This document shows, piece by piece, positions 16,737 to 27,087 of a stretch of 64,000 nucleotides of DNA. The stretch comes from Bog-473 sp963783245. Its GTDB lineage: Bacteria > Actinomycetota > Acidimicrobiia > Acidimicrobiales > RAAP-2. The position numbers and the translations under genes were made by a program. The stretch is taken from NCBI GenBank assembly GCA_963783245.1, contig CAWAMS010000005.1, positions 124,001 through 188,000 of the forward strand, read 5' to 3'. The stretch's first letter is position 1. Every line of letters starts with the position of its first letter. The notes beneath the pieces are model-generated. The model saw nothing but the letters and a program-made list of their open reading frames with translations. It did not search any database and was not told where the DNA came from.

Positions 16737-17555
16737 ATGCGTTCTGAGGGCCCGGAGAGGCGTCTCGTGCACTCCACGACAGGCCGTCGGTCGGATTCGG
16801 CAGACCCGCGTGGTCCGCGGCGCTCACCACCGGTGGCGGAACGCTCCTCCAAACCTGAGATGCAACGGAGCCCCGCCGTGCAGACGCCACGACCGCGCAA
16901 GGCACTGCGCCGGTTGGGGCTCATCGTCGGGGTCGGGGCCGTGGTCATCGTTCTGCTGGTGGTGACCCTGCATAGGGTGTTCGGGGTTACTGATTCCTTC
17001 CCGGTGCCGAGCGATGCCACGCTCGCCGCCTTGAGCGCGCCTCAACGCATCGTCGCCGTCGCCCAGAGCCAGGTCGGGTACAGCAGCGAGCCGTCCAGCT
17101 CCTATTGCAACAAGTTCAGCGCCTACTGGAACGCTGGCACGGGAGGGTGTCCGAGCGGCGAGATGTCCGAGAAGTGGTGCGCCGACTTTGCCGCCTGGGC
17201 CTGGCAGAAGGCCGGAGTGCAGTTCACCTACGGTTACGGCGCGGCACAGATCAACGGCGCCGCCGTCAGCTTCTACGAGTGGGGCGTCGCCAACGGTGAA
17301 TGGCACCCGGCGACAAGTGGCTACATCGCGTCGCCTGGCGACGTGGCTGTCTACGGTCTTTCATTGGGGGCGGACCCGTCGGCCGTACACGTGGCGATCG
17401 TCACCGACGACGCGCCCGGCCTGACCGGCCCCGACGTGGTGAACGGTGACGGGGACAGGACCGGGTTCTCTGTGGTCGAGACCGGCACGGATCAGGCGAT
17501 GGCCGACACCGGGAACGGCGACTCCCTGTTGGCGGGCTACGTCAGCCCACCCTGA
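16737..17555 (+). CDS. Membrane-anchored CHAP-domain amidase/peptidase
   Basis: About 272 residues. A single hydrophobic anchor (LGLIVGVGAVVIVLLVVTL) follows a basic proline-rich cytosolic stretch; the rest is outside. CHAP catalytic Cys lies near 147 in KWCADFAAWAWQKAG and the His in PSAVHVAIVTDDA. CHAP enzymes cut peptidoglycan peptides or glutathionylspermidine-like amides. Several ATGs are possible; 16737 is the first after the upstream remnant and within repeat copy B, so the cytosolic N-terminus is uncertain. Cysteines in YCNKFSAYWNAGTGGC may form a disulphide. It is convergent with the ABC permease gene. Confidence 0.8.
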   Translation: MRSEGPERRLVHSTTGRRSDSADPRGPRRSPPVAERSSKPEMQRSPAVQTPRPRKALRRLGLIVGVGAVVIVLLVVTLHRVFGVTDSFPVPSDATLAALSAPQRIVAVAQSQVGYSSEPSSSYCNKFSAYWNAGTGGCPSGEMSEKWCADFAAWAWQKAGVQFTYGYGAAQINGAAVSFYEWGVANGEWHPATSGYIASPGDVAVYGLSLGADPSAVHVAIVTDDAPGLTGPDVVNGDGDRTGFSVVETGTDQAMADTGNGDSLLAGYVSPP

Positions 17556-17583
17556 GTCGTCGTCGGGATCCGGACGCGTCGGG

Positions 17584-18414
17584 TCAGGCGTCCCGGTGCG
17601 CGATCCGTATCGACGCTGCAGTCATTGCGACGACGGCATAGAAGCCGAGGACCACGATGGCTGCTCCTGGCCTCAAGAGCCCCGCCGAATGGTTGACCGT
17701 CACGGCGGCCTCGAGCGCTGTGCCGGGTACGTACTGACGAAGGCCGGCCGGCAGCAACTGACCGAGCGTCACGCCTCCCACAATGACGAGCACAAGTGCC
17801 GTTGTCGCCGCTGCGGTGTGCCGGATGAGTCCGCCGAGACCGACGCCGATGATGGCGATAAGGCTCACCGCCACGGCGCCGAAGACCACCGCTTGGAAGA
17901 CGCCCGGGTGCCCCAGCGTCACCTGGAGATGCTTGCCTGCGAAGACCCGCTGTCCGACTTCGAAGCTGACCACGGCGGCGAGCAGTGCCACCGGGAACAC
18001 GAACGCCGCAGTGACCGCAGCTTTGGCTGCCAGCACCAGGCGTCTGGTGGGCGTGGCGGTAAAGGTGGACCGGATCATCCCCGTCACGTACTCCGCCGTC
18101 ACGGCCCGCACGCCGAGGGCCGCGAGCAGCACGGCGCCGACGAAGACGACGCCGAACAGCGAGCAGGCGGTCGGGTCGAAGATCTGGCGCTGCTGGGCTG
18201 TCATGGTGGACCACGCATGGACCTGGGAGACGCAGAGGACTGTTCCCAGGGCGATCGAGATGACCGTGGCGATCACAGCCGTTCGCCACGTCGAGGGCAG
18301 GGTGTGGAGCTTCGTCCACTCGGCCTTCAGAGCCCGCCTGACCTTCGGCGTCCATACTGGTGAAGGCGTCGCCGTACGGTGAGTGGCATCGATGGTGGAG
18401 GTCGCAGTGCTCAT
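17584..18414 (-). CDS. ABC-2 type transporter permease
   Basis: 276 residues with about six membrane spans, among them WRTAVIATVISIALGTVLCV, GVVFVGAVLLAALGVRAVTA, AAVTAAFVFPVALLAAVVSF and the final AAIVVLGFYAVVAMTAASI. The motif AEYVTGMIRSTFTATPTRR is typical of ABC-2 permeases of actinobacterial antibiotic or lipid exporters. ATG 18414 is 1 base after the ATPase stop, with AAGGAG inside the ATPase gene. Works with the following ATPase as a two-component exporter; substrate unknown. Confidence 0.88.
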   Translation of the reverse strand: MSTATSTIDATHRTATPSPVWTPKVRRALKAEWTKLHTLPSTWRTAVIATVISIALGTVLCVSQVHAWSTMTAQQRQIFDPTACSLFGVVFVGAVLLAALGVRAVTAEYVTGMIRSTFTATPTRRLVLAAKAAVTAAFVFPVALLAAVVSFEVGQRVFAGKHLQVTLGHPGVFQAVVFGAVAVSLIAIIGVGLGGLIRHTAAATTALVLVIVGGVTLGQLLPAGLRQYVPGTALEAAVTVNHSAGLLRPGAAIVVLGFYAVVAMTAASIRIAHRDA

Positions 18415-18415
18415 G

Positions 18416-19345
18416 TCAGGCTCCTTTGGTCGCGTCGACCAGCCGGCCGGTGCGGTAGTCGGTTTCATCTTTGGTCAAGTCGAAATACGCCTCTTCGAGC
18501 GAGGACCCGAGCGGGGCGAGCTCCAGAAGGGTGATGTCGTGGGCGCGAGCGGCTCCGCCGATTGCGGCGGCGTCGAGCCCGGTCACGACCATGACGCCGT
18601 CAGATCCGCGCTCGATCAGCGCGCCGCGCTGGGTCAGGGCCTCGGCCAGCTCGGTTTGCTCCACGGCTCGGACCCGGATGCTCGGGGCCGTGTGTCGGTC
18701 GATGAACGCATCAGTGCTGGCGTCCGCGATGATCCGTCCCCGCCCGATGACGATCAGGTGCTCGGCGGTCTGGGCCATCTCGCTCATCAGATGGCTCGAG
18801 AGGAACACCGTGCGGCCCTCCGATGCCAACGACTTCATCAGGTTGCGGATCCAAACGATGCCTTCGGGGTCAAGGCCGTTGATCGGCTCGTCGAACATCA
18901 CCGTCTCGGGGTCGCCGAGCAGTGCGGCGGCGATACCGAGCCGCTGGTGCATGCCGAGTGAGAACGTGCCGACCTTCCTGCCGGCCACGTCGCTGAGGCC
19001 GACGATGTCGAGCACGTCGCTCACGCGCCGGCGGCTGATGCCGTTGCTGTCGGCGAGCCAAGTCAGGTGGTTGGCGGCGCTGCGACCGCCGACGATGGCT
19101 TTGGCGTCCAAGAGTGCCCCGACCGAGCGGAGAGGGTCGTCCAATTGGTGGTACGGCTTGCCGTCCACACGGACTTCACCCGACGTCGGGGCGTCGAGGC
19201 CCAAGATCATCCGCATGGTGGTCGACTTGCCGGCTCCGTTGGGCCCGAGGAATCCGGTCACCTGACCGGGCTTGACGCTGAATGAGACCTCATTGACCGC
19301 AACGGTCTTGCCGTAGCGCTTCGTGAGGTGCGTTGCCTCGATCAT
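18416..19345 (-). CDS. ABC transporter ATP-binding protein (DrrA-like)
   Basis: 309 residues, complete. Walker A GPNGAGKSTTMRMI, Walker B VMFDEPINGLDPEG, switch His in FLSSHLMSEM. The signature region reads LGMHQRLGIA in place of LSGGQ, common in this actinobacterial drug-export subfamily. C-terminal part of about 90 residues is typical of DrrA/CcmA-like ATPases. First gene of the operon, divergent from the SARP/BTAD regulator with 135 bases between starts, which suggests that the regulator controls the exporter. Confidence 0.92.
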   Translation of the reverse strand: MIEATHLTKRYGKTVAVNEVSFSVKPGQVTGFLGPNGAGKSTTMRMILGLDAPTSGEVRVDGKPYHQLDDPLRSVGALLDAKAIVGGRSAANHLTWLADSNGISRRRVSDVLDIVGLSDVAGRKVGTFSLGMHQRLGIAAALLGDPETVMFDEPINGLDPEGIVWIRNLMKSLASEGRTVFLSSHLMSEMAQTAEHLIVIGRGRIIADASTDAFIDRHTAPSIRVRAVEQTELAEALTQRGALIERGSDGVMVVTGLDAAAIGGAARAHDITLLELAPLGSSLEEAYFDLTKDETDYRTGRLVDATKGA

Positions 19346-19480
19346 GGTGCTTCCTTTCCTCGACGTTCTTGGTCCTGGAGGCAGCCTGCGCTCGGGACCT
19401 GAGATGACACTGACGTGGCCCTGAGGTGGGCGGGTCACCCCAATCACGCCAAACCTGGTCATCGGTCGTACCGTGGGGGC

Positions 19481-22400
19481 GTGGACGTGAAGCTCTTCGG
19501 CGAGTTCGAGGTGGTCAGAGGGGGTGTGGCGATACCGGTTCGTGGTGCCAAGCAGCGGGCTCTCCTGGCTCTCCTGGCGCTCAACCGGGGGAATCCGGTC
19601 AGCGCCGATCGTCTGATCGACCAACTCTGGGGCGAGGGGCAAACGACGAAGACGGCCAACGCGTTGCAGGCCCAGATCGCCCAGCTGCGCCGAACGCTCG
19701 GAGCCTCGGCCGTCGTCACCTCCGAATCCGGCTACGCACTCGATATCAGTGCCGCTGACCTCGACGCAGCCCGATTCGAAGCCCTGATCGCCGAAGGGCG
19801 ACGCCTGAGCGCTGAGGGCGCGGTAGCCCGGGCGTCCACCGTGCTCGGTGACGCTCTTCGGTTGCGGCGCGGCGAGCCACTGTCCGAGTTCGCCTATGCC
19901 GGCTTCGCCGACGCCGAGCGGGCCCATCTCAACGAGTTGGCCGTCGTGGCAATCGAGTACCGGGTCGAAGCGGACCTGGAGCTTGGCCATCACAACGAGC
20001 TGGTCGGCGAGCTGGAAGCGCTGTGCCGGGACCACCCGCTACGCGAGCGCCTTTGGGAGCTGCTCATGTTGGCGCTCTACCGCGCGGGACGCCAAGCCGA
20101 AGCGTTGCGTGCCTACACCGAGATCCGTGACCGCCTGGTCGACGAACTCGGGGTCGACCCGGGCTCGGGCCTGCGCGAGTTGGAAACCCGCGTCCTTGAC
20201 CACGACCCGTCTCTCGTCGGCGAGCAACCACCGGCGCCCCGTGCGCCGGCGCGCCCGTCGGTGCCGGGCAACCTACCCGAACCACTGGGCAGATTCCTGG
20301 GCCGTGACGCCGAACTGGAACAGGTTGGCGAAGCCATTGCCACCAGCCGCTTGGTCACACTGATCGGACCCGGTGGGGTGGGCAAGACCCGACTGGCGCT
20401 CGCGGCCGCGGCCGGCTTGCAGGAACAGCACCCGGGCGGCATCTGGCTGATCGAACTGGCTGGCGTGACCGATCCCGAAGGGGTCGCCCCGGCTGCGGCC
20501 GGCACGCTCGGAGCCGTGCGGCCTGCTCTGGGTGACGCCCAGCCCTCTGGGTCGACGGCCGAGCTCATCGCCCGCCACCTCGCCGGGCGGTCGCTCTTTG
20601 TCGTCCTCGACAACTGCGAACACGTCATCGACGAGGCCGCGAGCCTCGCCCGCACCCTGGTCGAAAACCTTCCCGGCCTTCGTCTCGTGGCGACGAGCCG
20701 CGAGCCACTCGGTGTTCCCGGCGAAATCCTCATTCCCATCGCCGGGCTGGCACCCCCGGCCGCCATCGAGCTCTTCGTGGACCGTGCTCGTGCGGTCCAG
20801 CCGGCATTCGAAGGCGGCGGCCCGGCCGAAGCGATCATCGACGGCATCTGCCGACGTCTCGACGGCCTGCCCCTGGCCATCGAGCTTGCAGCCGCCCGCC
20901 TTCGAGCCCTCCCCCTGTCCACGCTGGACGAGCGACTCGGCGACCGCTTCGCGCTGCTGACCCGCGGCGCCCGCACCTCGTTGCCCCGCCAACAGACGCT
21001 GCGGGCGGTCGTGGACTGGAGCTACGACCTCCTCTTCGACGACGAGCGGCGCTTGTTCGCCCGGCTGTCCGTCTTCGTTGGCGGCTGCGACGCTCGAAGC
21101 CGTCGAGGCCGTCTGCGTCGACGACGAGCTCCCGAGCATCGACGTCCTCGACGTGTTGAGCAGGCTGGTGGACAAGTCCCTCGTCACGGCCCCGACACCC
21201 GGCGACTCTCGGTTCTCTCAGCTGCAGACGCTGTGGGCGTACGGCACCGACGCGCCTCGAGGAGTCCGACGAGGCCGACGCGGTACGCACCAGACACGCT
21301 GCCTACTACCGCCGCTTCGCCGAGAACGCCAACGAACGCCTGCGAGGTGCACGGGCGCCCGAGTGGAGCGAACGCCTGACTCCGGAGTTGGGCAATCTGA
21401 AAGCTGCGCTCGATTGGTATTTGGGCACCGGGAACATCGATGCCGCACTCTCCATGGTGTCCGGAATGGCCTGGCTGTGGTTCGTCAACAGCGATTTTGC
21501 CGAAGGCGCCCGTTGGCTCGCCAGTGCGCTGGGTGCCGAGGGGGAACGGCGTGCTGATCTGCACGCCACCGCCCTCGTCTGGCACGGCTACTGCGTCGGC
21601 ATGTCGTTCAGCCCCGCGGCGGGCGTCGTTGAATGTGAAGAGGCCATTGCCGCCTTGAGGCCGGGTGGCGACCCTGTTCGCCTGGCCGAGGCGCTCCTGC
21701 TCGGAGCGTCGGTCCTGATACGCGCCCACCAATTCAGCCGGTCGCTGGCGGCTTTGGCGGAGGCACAGATGCTGCTCGGCCCTGATGACCATCAGTGGCT
21801 GCCCGGGCCACACGACACGATGCAGACGCAGATGCTCCTCGGGCCCCATGAACACGGGTGGCTGCTCGGGACACACGACATGTTGGTCAGTTGGAATATG
21901 GCGTCGTTCGGGCGTCTCGACGAGGCAGAGGCGGCAGCCATTTCGAGCATTGAGCGCTTCGACGCCGTGGGTGAAGTGTTGCTGGTGGTCAACGCGCTGA
22001 ACGCTCTCGCCGGGGTTGCTGCCGCAAAGGGTGATTTCGAGGGCGCTTCAGTAGCGTACGAAGCGCTGTTGGAACGGTGCCGGGCGACCGGGCAGCACCC
22101 CTACCTACCCTTTTGCCTCGTCTCTTTGGCCGGTGTGAAGGCCCGACAAGGTGACGCTGCCACCGCCGACCGTCTCTACCAAGAGGCGATCGAGTGCTGC
22201 TATAACCCGTGGCTCTCGGCCGACGCCATGGTCGGCCAAGCAGCCGTCGCCCGTCACCTCGGTGACCTGGTACGGGCGAGAGGTCTGCTCGAGACCGCCG
22301 CGGAGCGTTACAGGGACGCCGACCTTCCCGCCGGCCAAGCCCGGGTGCTTGCGGGACTGGCCTGGTGGGCGATCGGCGCAGAGCAACCCGCCACTGCCCT

Positions 22401-22635
22401 CATCTTCGCGGCAGATGCGGTCAGAGCCGCAAAGGCAATCGGGGATCCCGAATCACAACTGCTCGCTGATTCCGCCCTGGCCGCAGCGAAAGCGATCGCA
22501 GAACCCACTCAGGGCAACACCGACGACTTCGTTGCCTTGGCCCAACAGCGAGCCTCAGGTCTCTCGCATCGCTCCCTCACCGACGAGCCAGATCTGGTGG
22601 CACTCGCGACTCGACTCACACCGAGCGCGACCTGA
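19481..22635 (+). CDS. SARP/BTAD-NB-ARC-TPR regulator, AfsR-like (frame breaks near 21093 and 21248)
   Basis: Large regulator of about 1,050 residues. Domains in order: winged-helix DNA-binding domain (VKLFGEFEVVRGGVAIPVRG at the start), BTAD helical repeats, an NB-ARC ATPase with P-loop GPGGVGKTR near 296-304 and VVLDNCEHVIDEA, then TPR-like repeats to the end. Two one-base breaks occur in the ATPase/TPR junction; the frames continue perfectly, so one gene is assumed. GTG 19481 starts the domain directly. A 63-base tandem duplication lies in the TPR part. Such AfsR-like proteins switch on secondary metabolism or export genes when the ATPase senses a signal; the divergent ABC operon is the obvious target. 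Confidence 0.88.
21766..21891 (+). repeat. 63-bp imperfect tandem duplication inside the regulator gene
   Basis: Two copies (21766-21828 and 21829-21891) encode QMLLGPDDHQWLPGPHDT and QMLLGPHEHGWLLGTHDM with in-frame 21-residue period. It adds a short loop or half TPR to the sensor part. Point differences show the duplication is not brand new. Confidence 0.8.
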
Positions 22636-22747
22636 ACCAGCAAAGCCGCAGCTCGAATTCTCTTCCAGCAGGCCCTCTCAAGCCGTGGCGCCGGCGCCTC
22701 AGCACCACCTCAGGACGGCCTCAGGTCACCGGCGCACCCTGAGGGGC

Positions 22748-23256
22748 ATGCACCGCGACCTGGAACGACTCCACGCCCGCCGCGTCCGGTCGGCCTCCGC
22801 TGCTGGTCCTGCGGTCGAGGATCACGGTCGGGCGGTCACGGCAAGCAGCCAGGCGGCTGCTTACTATCGCCAGGCACAGCAGGCCGTGGACACTGCCGAC
22901 GCAGTGACGGCGCTCCGTCACGCGATCATGATCGATCCGGCGTTCGGGCTCGCAGTCACCGATCTCGCCGCTCTCACCGAAGCGCCGCCGGGCGTCATCG
23001 GCGGCCGCAAGGTGAACTGGGAACGTCATCACATCGAAGTGGTCCGCACGGCGGCCGCCGGCAACGTCATCGGGCCGCCGATCTGCTCCGTGAGCACCTC
23101 GCCCGCGTTGGCTGCGATCCGCTCGCACTGCGCATCGTTACCGAACTCCGACGGTGCGCAGGTAACCGGGACGGGCTCGATGATCTCAGCGCCCACCTTC
23201 CCGGTTGTCACCCTGCTCGCAGCGAGACCCATCCTGGACCGCCGCCCAAAGAGTGA
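22748..23256 (+). CDS. TPR-like helical protein (frame break near 23067)
   Basis: About 169 residues. First part: AAAYYRQAQQAVDTADAVTA and LRHAIMIDPAFGLAVTDLAAL, then VNWERHHIEVVRTAAAGN. After a one-base break near 23067 the second part is RAADLLREHLARVGCDPLAL, RIVTELRRCAG, DGLDDLSAHLPGCHP, ending at TGA 23254-23256. This is one helical-repeat protein resembling the TTC38-like N-terminus. It lies 112 bases behind the SARP-type regulator on the same strand. Function unknown; a regulatory or scaffold role is only a guess. Confidence 0.7.
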
Positions 23257-23432
23257 CCCCTCGTATCCGAAGAGCCGGTAATCGACACCGCTCACGTGCC
23301 CGATCGGGCGCCAGAACCGCCAAGCCGGGCCACATCTCCTTCCCCCGCGGCCTTACGACCGGGAGTTGGGGCAACGCAGGAGCGTAACGGCGACCTGTCA
23401 CACCCGCATGGTCAACTACCAGGCAGTTCGCT

Positions 23433-23466
23433 GACTTCGGTGAACCCGCTGGCGGACTTCGGTGAA
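23433..23466. repeat. Short direct repeat next to the tRNA 3' end
   Basis: The 12-mer gacttcggtgaa occurs twice, 22 bases apart, ending 10 bases from the CCA end of tRNA-fMet. It could be part of a terminator region or an old insertion scar; nothing else supports an attachment site. Confidence 0.35.
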
Positions 23467-23475
23467 AATTTTTGT

Positions 23476-23552
<77 letters not shown>

Positions 23553-23601
23553 GCGAAGAAGAGAAGTGTACACGGGTCAGCGGACCCGCACCACGGGTGG
23601 G

Positions 23602-23947
23602 CTACGGCGTCTGGCCAGGGTGCGGGCCGGGCGCGGGCGGCGGGGAGGCCGCCGGACGTGGTGGCGGTGGGTGCCGCCGCCGCCGATTCGGGCGCCAACG
23701 CGAGCGGGCCGTGCTCGGCCTCGTGGGCTTGGAGGGCGGTCACCAGGCGGTCGATGTCGGAATCGGTGGTGGGCGTGGCCCGTCCTGTCTTGGTGGCGTA
23801 GACGGCTGCGCCGAGGTCGCGCAGCATGCCGTCGGCCGCCTTCTTGGCCTGCACCTCGTCCAACTTGGCCTGGCCCTTCTGCGCCGCATCCTTGGCCATG
23901 ACGGTGGCCGCCGTCGCTTGGGCCTTTACCTTGTCGAGCAATCCCAT
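23602..23947 (-). CDS. Small Lys/Ala-rich helical protein (possible frame break near 23665)
   Basis: About 115 residues. The N-terminal half MGLLDKVKAQATAATVMAKD, AAQKGQAKLDEVQAKKAADG is a charged helix, followed by LLRDLGAAVYATKTGRAT-type sequence with PTTDSDIDRLVTALQAHEAEHG, and a Pro-rich tail. In the same frame the reading would run through the tRNA, so a break near 23665 leading to a PPPP-rich tail and stop at 23602-23604 is more likely. Similar proteins are common in actinobacteria; function unknown. Confidence 0.6.
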
Positions 23948-24028
23948 CAGCTCATCCTTTCCGTGCGGGGTCCCACCAGCATCGCATGCGTGATCGACGC
24001 GCAACTCATCCTGATGGTGACGCCGTGG

Positions 24029-27000
24029 CTAACGTCGTGGTGTCGTCGTCGACGTGTCGGGTTCGGTACTGGTCGGCGTCTTGGCATCGTCTTGACGCTC
24101 TTGCTCTTGGCCGGAGTGGTCGTGGTGGTCGTCGTCGTTGTCGTCGTGCGTGGCGGCCGCTGCCGATCCGAGAGCTTCCTGGGCCTTGGTGATCTGCTAC
24201 CTGCATCGCGTCGATATCGGTCTGATAGGCGCCCAGATCGCCCGCCGCGAGCGCCGCCAGCGGCATTCTTGTAGTCGGTTTGCGCCGCATTGAGATACTG
24301 CTGCACCGCAGCAGGGACCGTGCCCGGCCCCACGCTTCGTACCGGATCCGCCGCCCCCGGTTATCTGCGTCTGGAGAAGGTCGCTCAGGGTGGAGGACAC
24401 CGTCGACTCGATCACCACCTTCTGCCCCAGCACGCCGATGACGTAGTTCAACTGGGGCTGCGGGCTCGAAGAGGACGCCACGTACAGCGGTCGCAGGTAC
24501 ACGATGGACTGCCCGATCGGGACCATGAGCGTGTTGCCCAGCAGCACCTCCGACCCGTGCTGGTCCAAGAGCGTGATGTCCTTCGACACGGTCGGATTCT
24601 GTCCGATGGACGCGTCCGCGTTGGCCGGGCCCGCTGTTCCCTGCGGGACCTCGTAGACGGACAACTTTCCGTAGTCACCCGGATCGGACGTCGCCACCAT
24701 GAACGCGGTGAGGTTCGGGTTGTTCGCCCCCGTCGCATTCGACTGTGTCGCCGGCACAAAGGCATCGGTGACGGTCAACGCCTGCGCAGGCGACGGCGAA
24801 CCCGGAATACCGGTCACTTGATACAGCGGGGCCATGCGGTCCGGACTGGACGAGACCGGCTGTCCCTGCTGGTTGAAGGTGACCTGCACCTGGAGTGATT
24901 GCGACTGCGGTCCGGCACCCGCCGTGGGCGAGAGCTGCCAGGCGTTGCTGGCCGCGTAGAACTGCGAAGGCGACGTCAGGTGGTAACGGCCGTAGATGGC
25001 GGACTGAATCGAGAAGATGTCCGGTGGGTACCGCAGGTGCGCCTTGAGCCCGGCGTTCATTTTCGACAACGGGGTGAACATGTTCGGGAATGCCGCCTCG
25101 TAGGCCCGCAGGATCGGGTCGCTCGGGTCTGCGTTGTAGAACGTCGTCTTGCCGGAGTAGGCGTTGATGACGACTTTCACCGAGTTGCGCACATAGTTGT
25201 AGCTTCCCGGGCAGGCTGCTGCCCGATGCCACCTGCTGGGTGTTCGCGTTCTGCGAGTAGGGATACTGGTTGGTGGTCGTGTACCCATCGACGATCCAGT
25301 AGATCTGCCCGTCGTTCACCACTGCGTACGGGGTCTGGTTGAAGGTGAGGAAGGGAGCCGCCTTCTCGGCGATCTGGACCGGGTCACGTACGAACAGGAG
25401 CCGCGATTTGTCGGTGATCTGGCTGGAGATCAACAGGTTGAAGTCGCCCAGTCGAAGGGCGAACGCTGCCCGCTTGAACAACGACGTCAACTGGACGCCA
25501 CCCGTACTCTGGTAGTGGCTCTCGACATTCGTGCCGTTGCCCGTCTTGGTAGTTCAGCTCGAGTTGCTTGGTGTCGGCGACCACGTACCCGGAGTCACCC
25601 GTGGCGAAGTAGACGTTGGGCTGGGTGATCTTCGGCAGGCCGTTCGAGGAGGTCGGGGGTACGTCCTTGATGCCGTAGGTCGGGTTGCCGTTCGACTGTG
25701 CCTTGTTGGCGAGGGCGACGACCGCTCCGTCCCGTGGGTGTACTGCAGGTGCTGATTGACCCACGATTGCGACGGCAGGTTGCCCGGGGAGATGCGCGGA
25801 CACCGATGAGGACCGGGGTGGTCTGCCCGTCCTCGGTGTAGCGGTCCACGCCGAGTGATTGGAAGGTGTAGTACGACTTGATCGCCTGCTGCTTTTGGAA
25901 CGTCTGCAGCGTGATGGACGGATCGGGGTCCCACAGCCTGATGTTGCTCAAGCGTCGCCGAGCGAGTGCGGCTGCGGTCGTTTTCGAAATGGTGGTCGTC
26001 GCGTCGAATGACTTGACCACGACATGATTGAGGTCATAGGCACTCCGCGTCGCCTGGATATTCCGCTGTATGTAGGGCGCCTCGAGCGAGGACTGGGCCG
26101 GAGTCACCTTCAGGGTCTGCAGAAGCGCCGGGTAGATGACACCGACGACGAGCGCAACGAAGGCCCAGATCCCGACCGCGAGGACGGGCAGGGTCCAGCC
26201 CTGGCGGCGGATGTTGAAGAGCAGGATCGCCGCGGCGAAGATCGAGACGACGACCAGCAGGAGCAGGGCGGGCAGGCGCGCATGCACGTCGGTGTACCCA
26301 GCGCCGTTGACGTAGCCATCGTGCGCGTTCACCAGCCCCCAGCGCTGCAGGATGTAGCCCACCGCCTTGGTCAACGCGATCAGCGCCAACAGGACCGAGA
26401 GGTGCGCCTTGACGGCCGGCCGTACCCGCGGGATTCCCCGCTGCGGCAAAATCCCGCCGTTGAGATAGTGGAAGATCGCCGACACGATGAGCGTCACGAT
26501 CAGGATGGCCAGCACCCAGTCCACGACGAAGTTCAGGAACGGGAGCTTGAAGACGTAGAACCCGATGTCCTTCCCGAACTGCGGGTCTTTGATACCGAAA
26601 TTGCCGCCGTGGCGAAAGAGGATCCAGTTCTGCCATTCCCCGATCGTCCCTGAGGCGGCGATGAGGGCCATCACGATGGAAAGTGCGACGTAGACGCGTC
26701 CGGCGTAGGGGCGCACGATCTGCTGGTACCGGCGGACGAGCTCGTCCTTCTGGACGGCACCGATGTCCTCACTCGCCAGCCGGTCGCAGACGACGAGATT
26801 GACCCACATGACCACGAAGAAGATGGCCCCGAAGACACCGAAGAGCCCGAGCTTCACCACCAACAGTGTGGAGAACACATTGTGGTAACCGACCGACGAG
26901 AACCAAAGGCCGTCGGTGTAGATGTTCGCAAGCGTCCGCAGTGAGGCGGCCAGGATGATGAAGACGACGAAGGCCCCGATGATCCACCACCGGGCTCGCC

Positions 27001-27049
27001 GGCGCGAGCGGGGCGAGCGGGGTGGGGAGAGGTCCTTGGGGGTGCGCAC
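24029..27049 (-). CDS. UPF0182 family large membrane protein (about seven frame breaks)
   Basis: Around 1,000 residues when frames are joined. N-terminal part with about seven membrane spans (WWIIGAFVVFIILAASLRTL, LGLFGVFGAIFFVVMWVNLV and others), then a large outside domain with FKRAAFALRLGDFNLLISSQ, LFVRDPVQIAEKAAPFLTFN, VNDGQIYWIVDGYTTTNQYP and VLGQKVVIESTVSSTLSDLL. These are UPF0182 signatures. Breaks lie near 25795, 25735, 25545, 25208, 24330, 24265 and 24230; all lost segments exist in another frame, so sequence error is likely. GTG 27049 begins the protein without a ribosome site. The tail is Asp/His-rich. Function unknown. Confidence 0.85.
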
Positions 27050-27087
27050 GGGGGCGAGCCTAACGTCCGCCGCCCGAGAGTCCTGGT

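Noticed and set aside
24100..24160. GTC/GTG simple repeat as a regulatory tract
   Set aside because: On the minus strand it encodes the Asp/His-rich tail of the UPF0182 protein.
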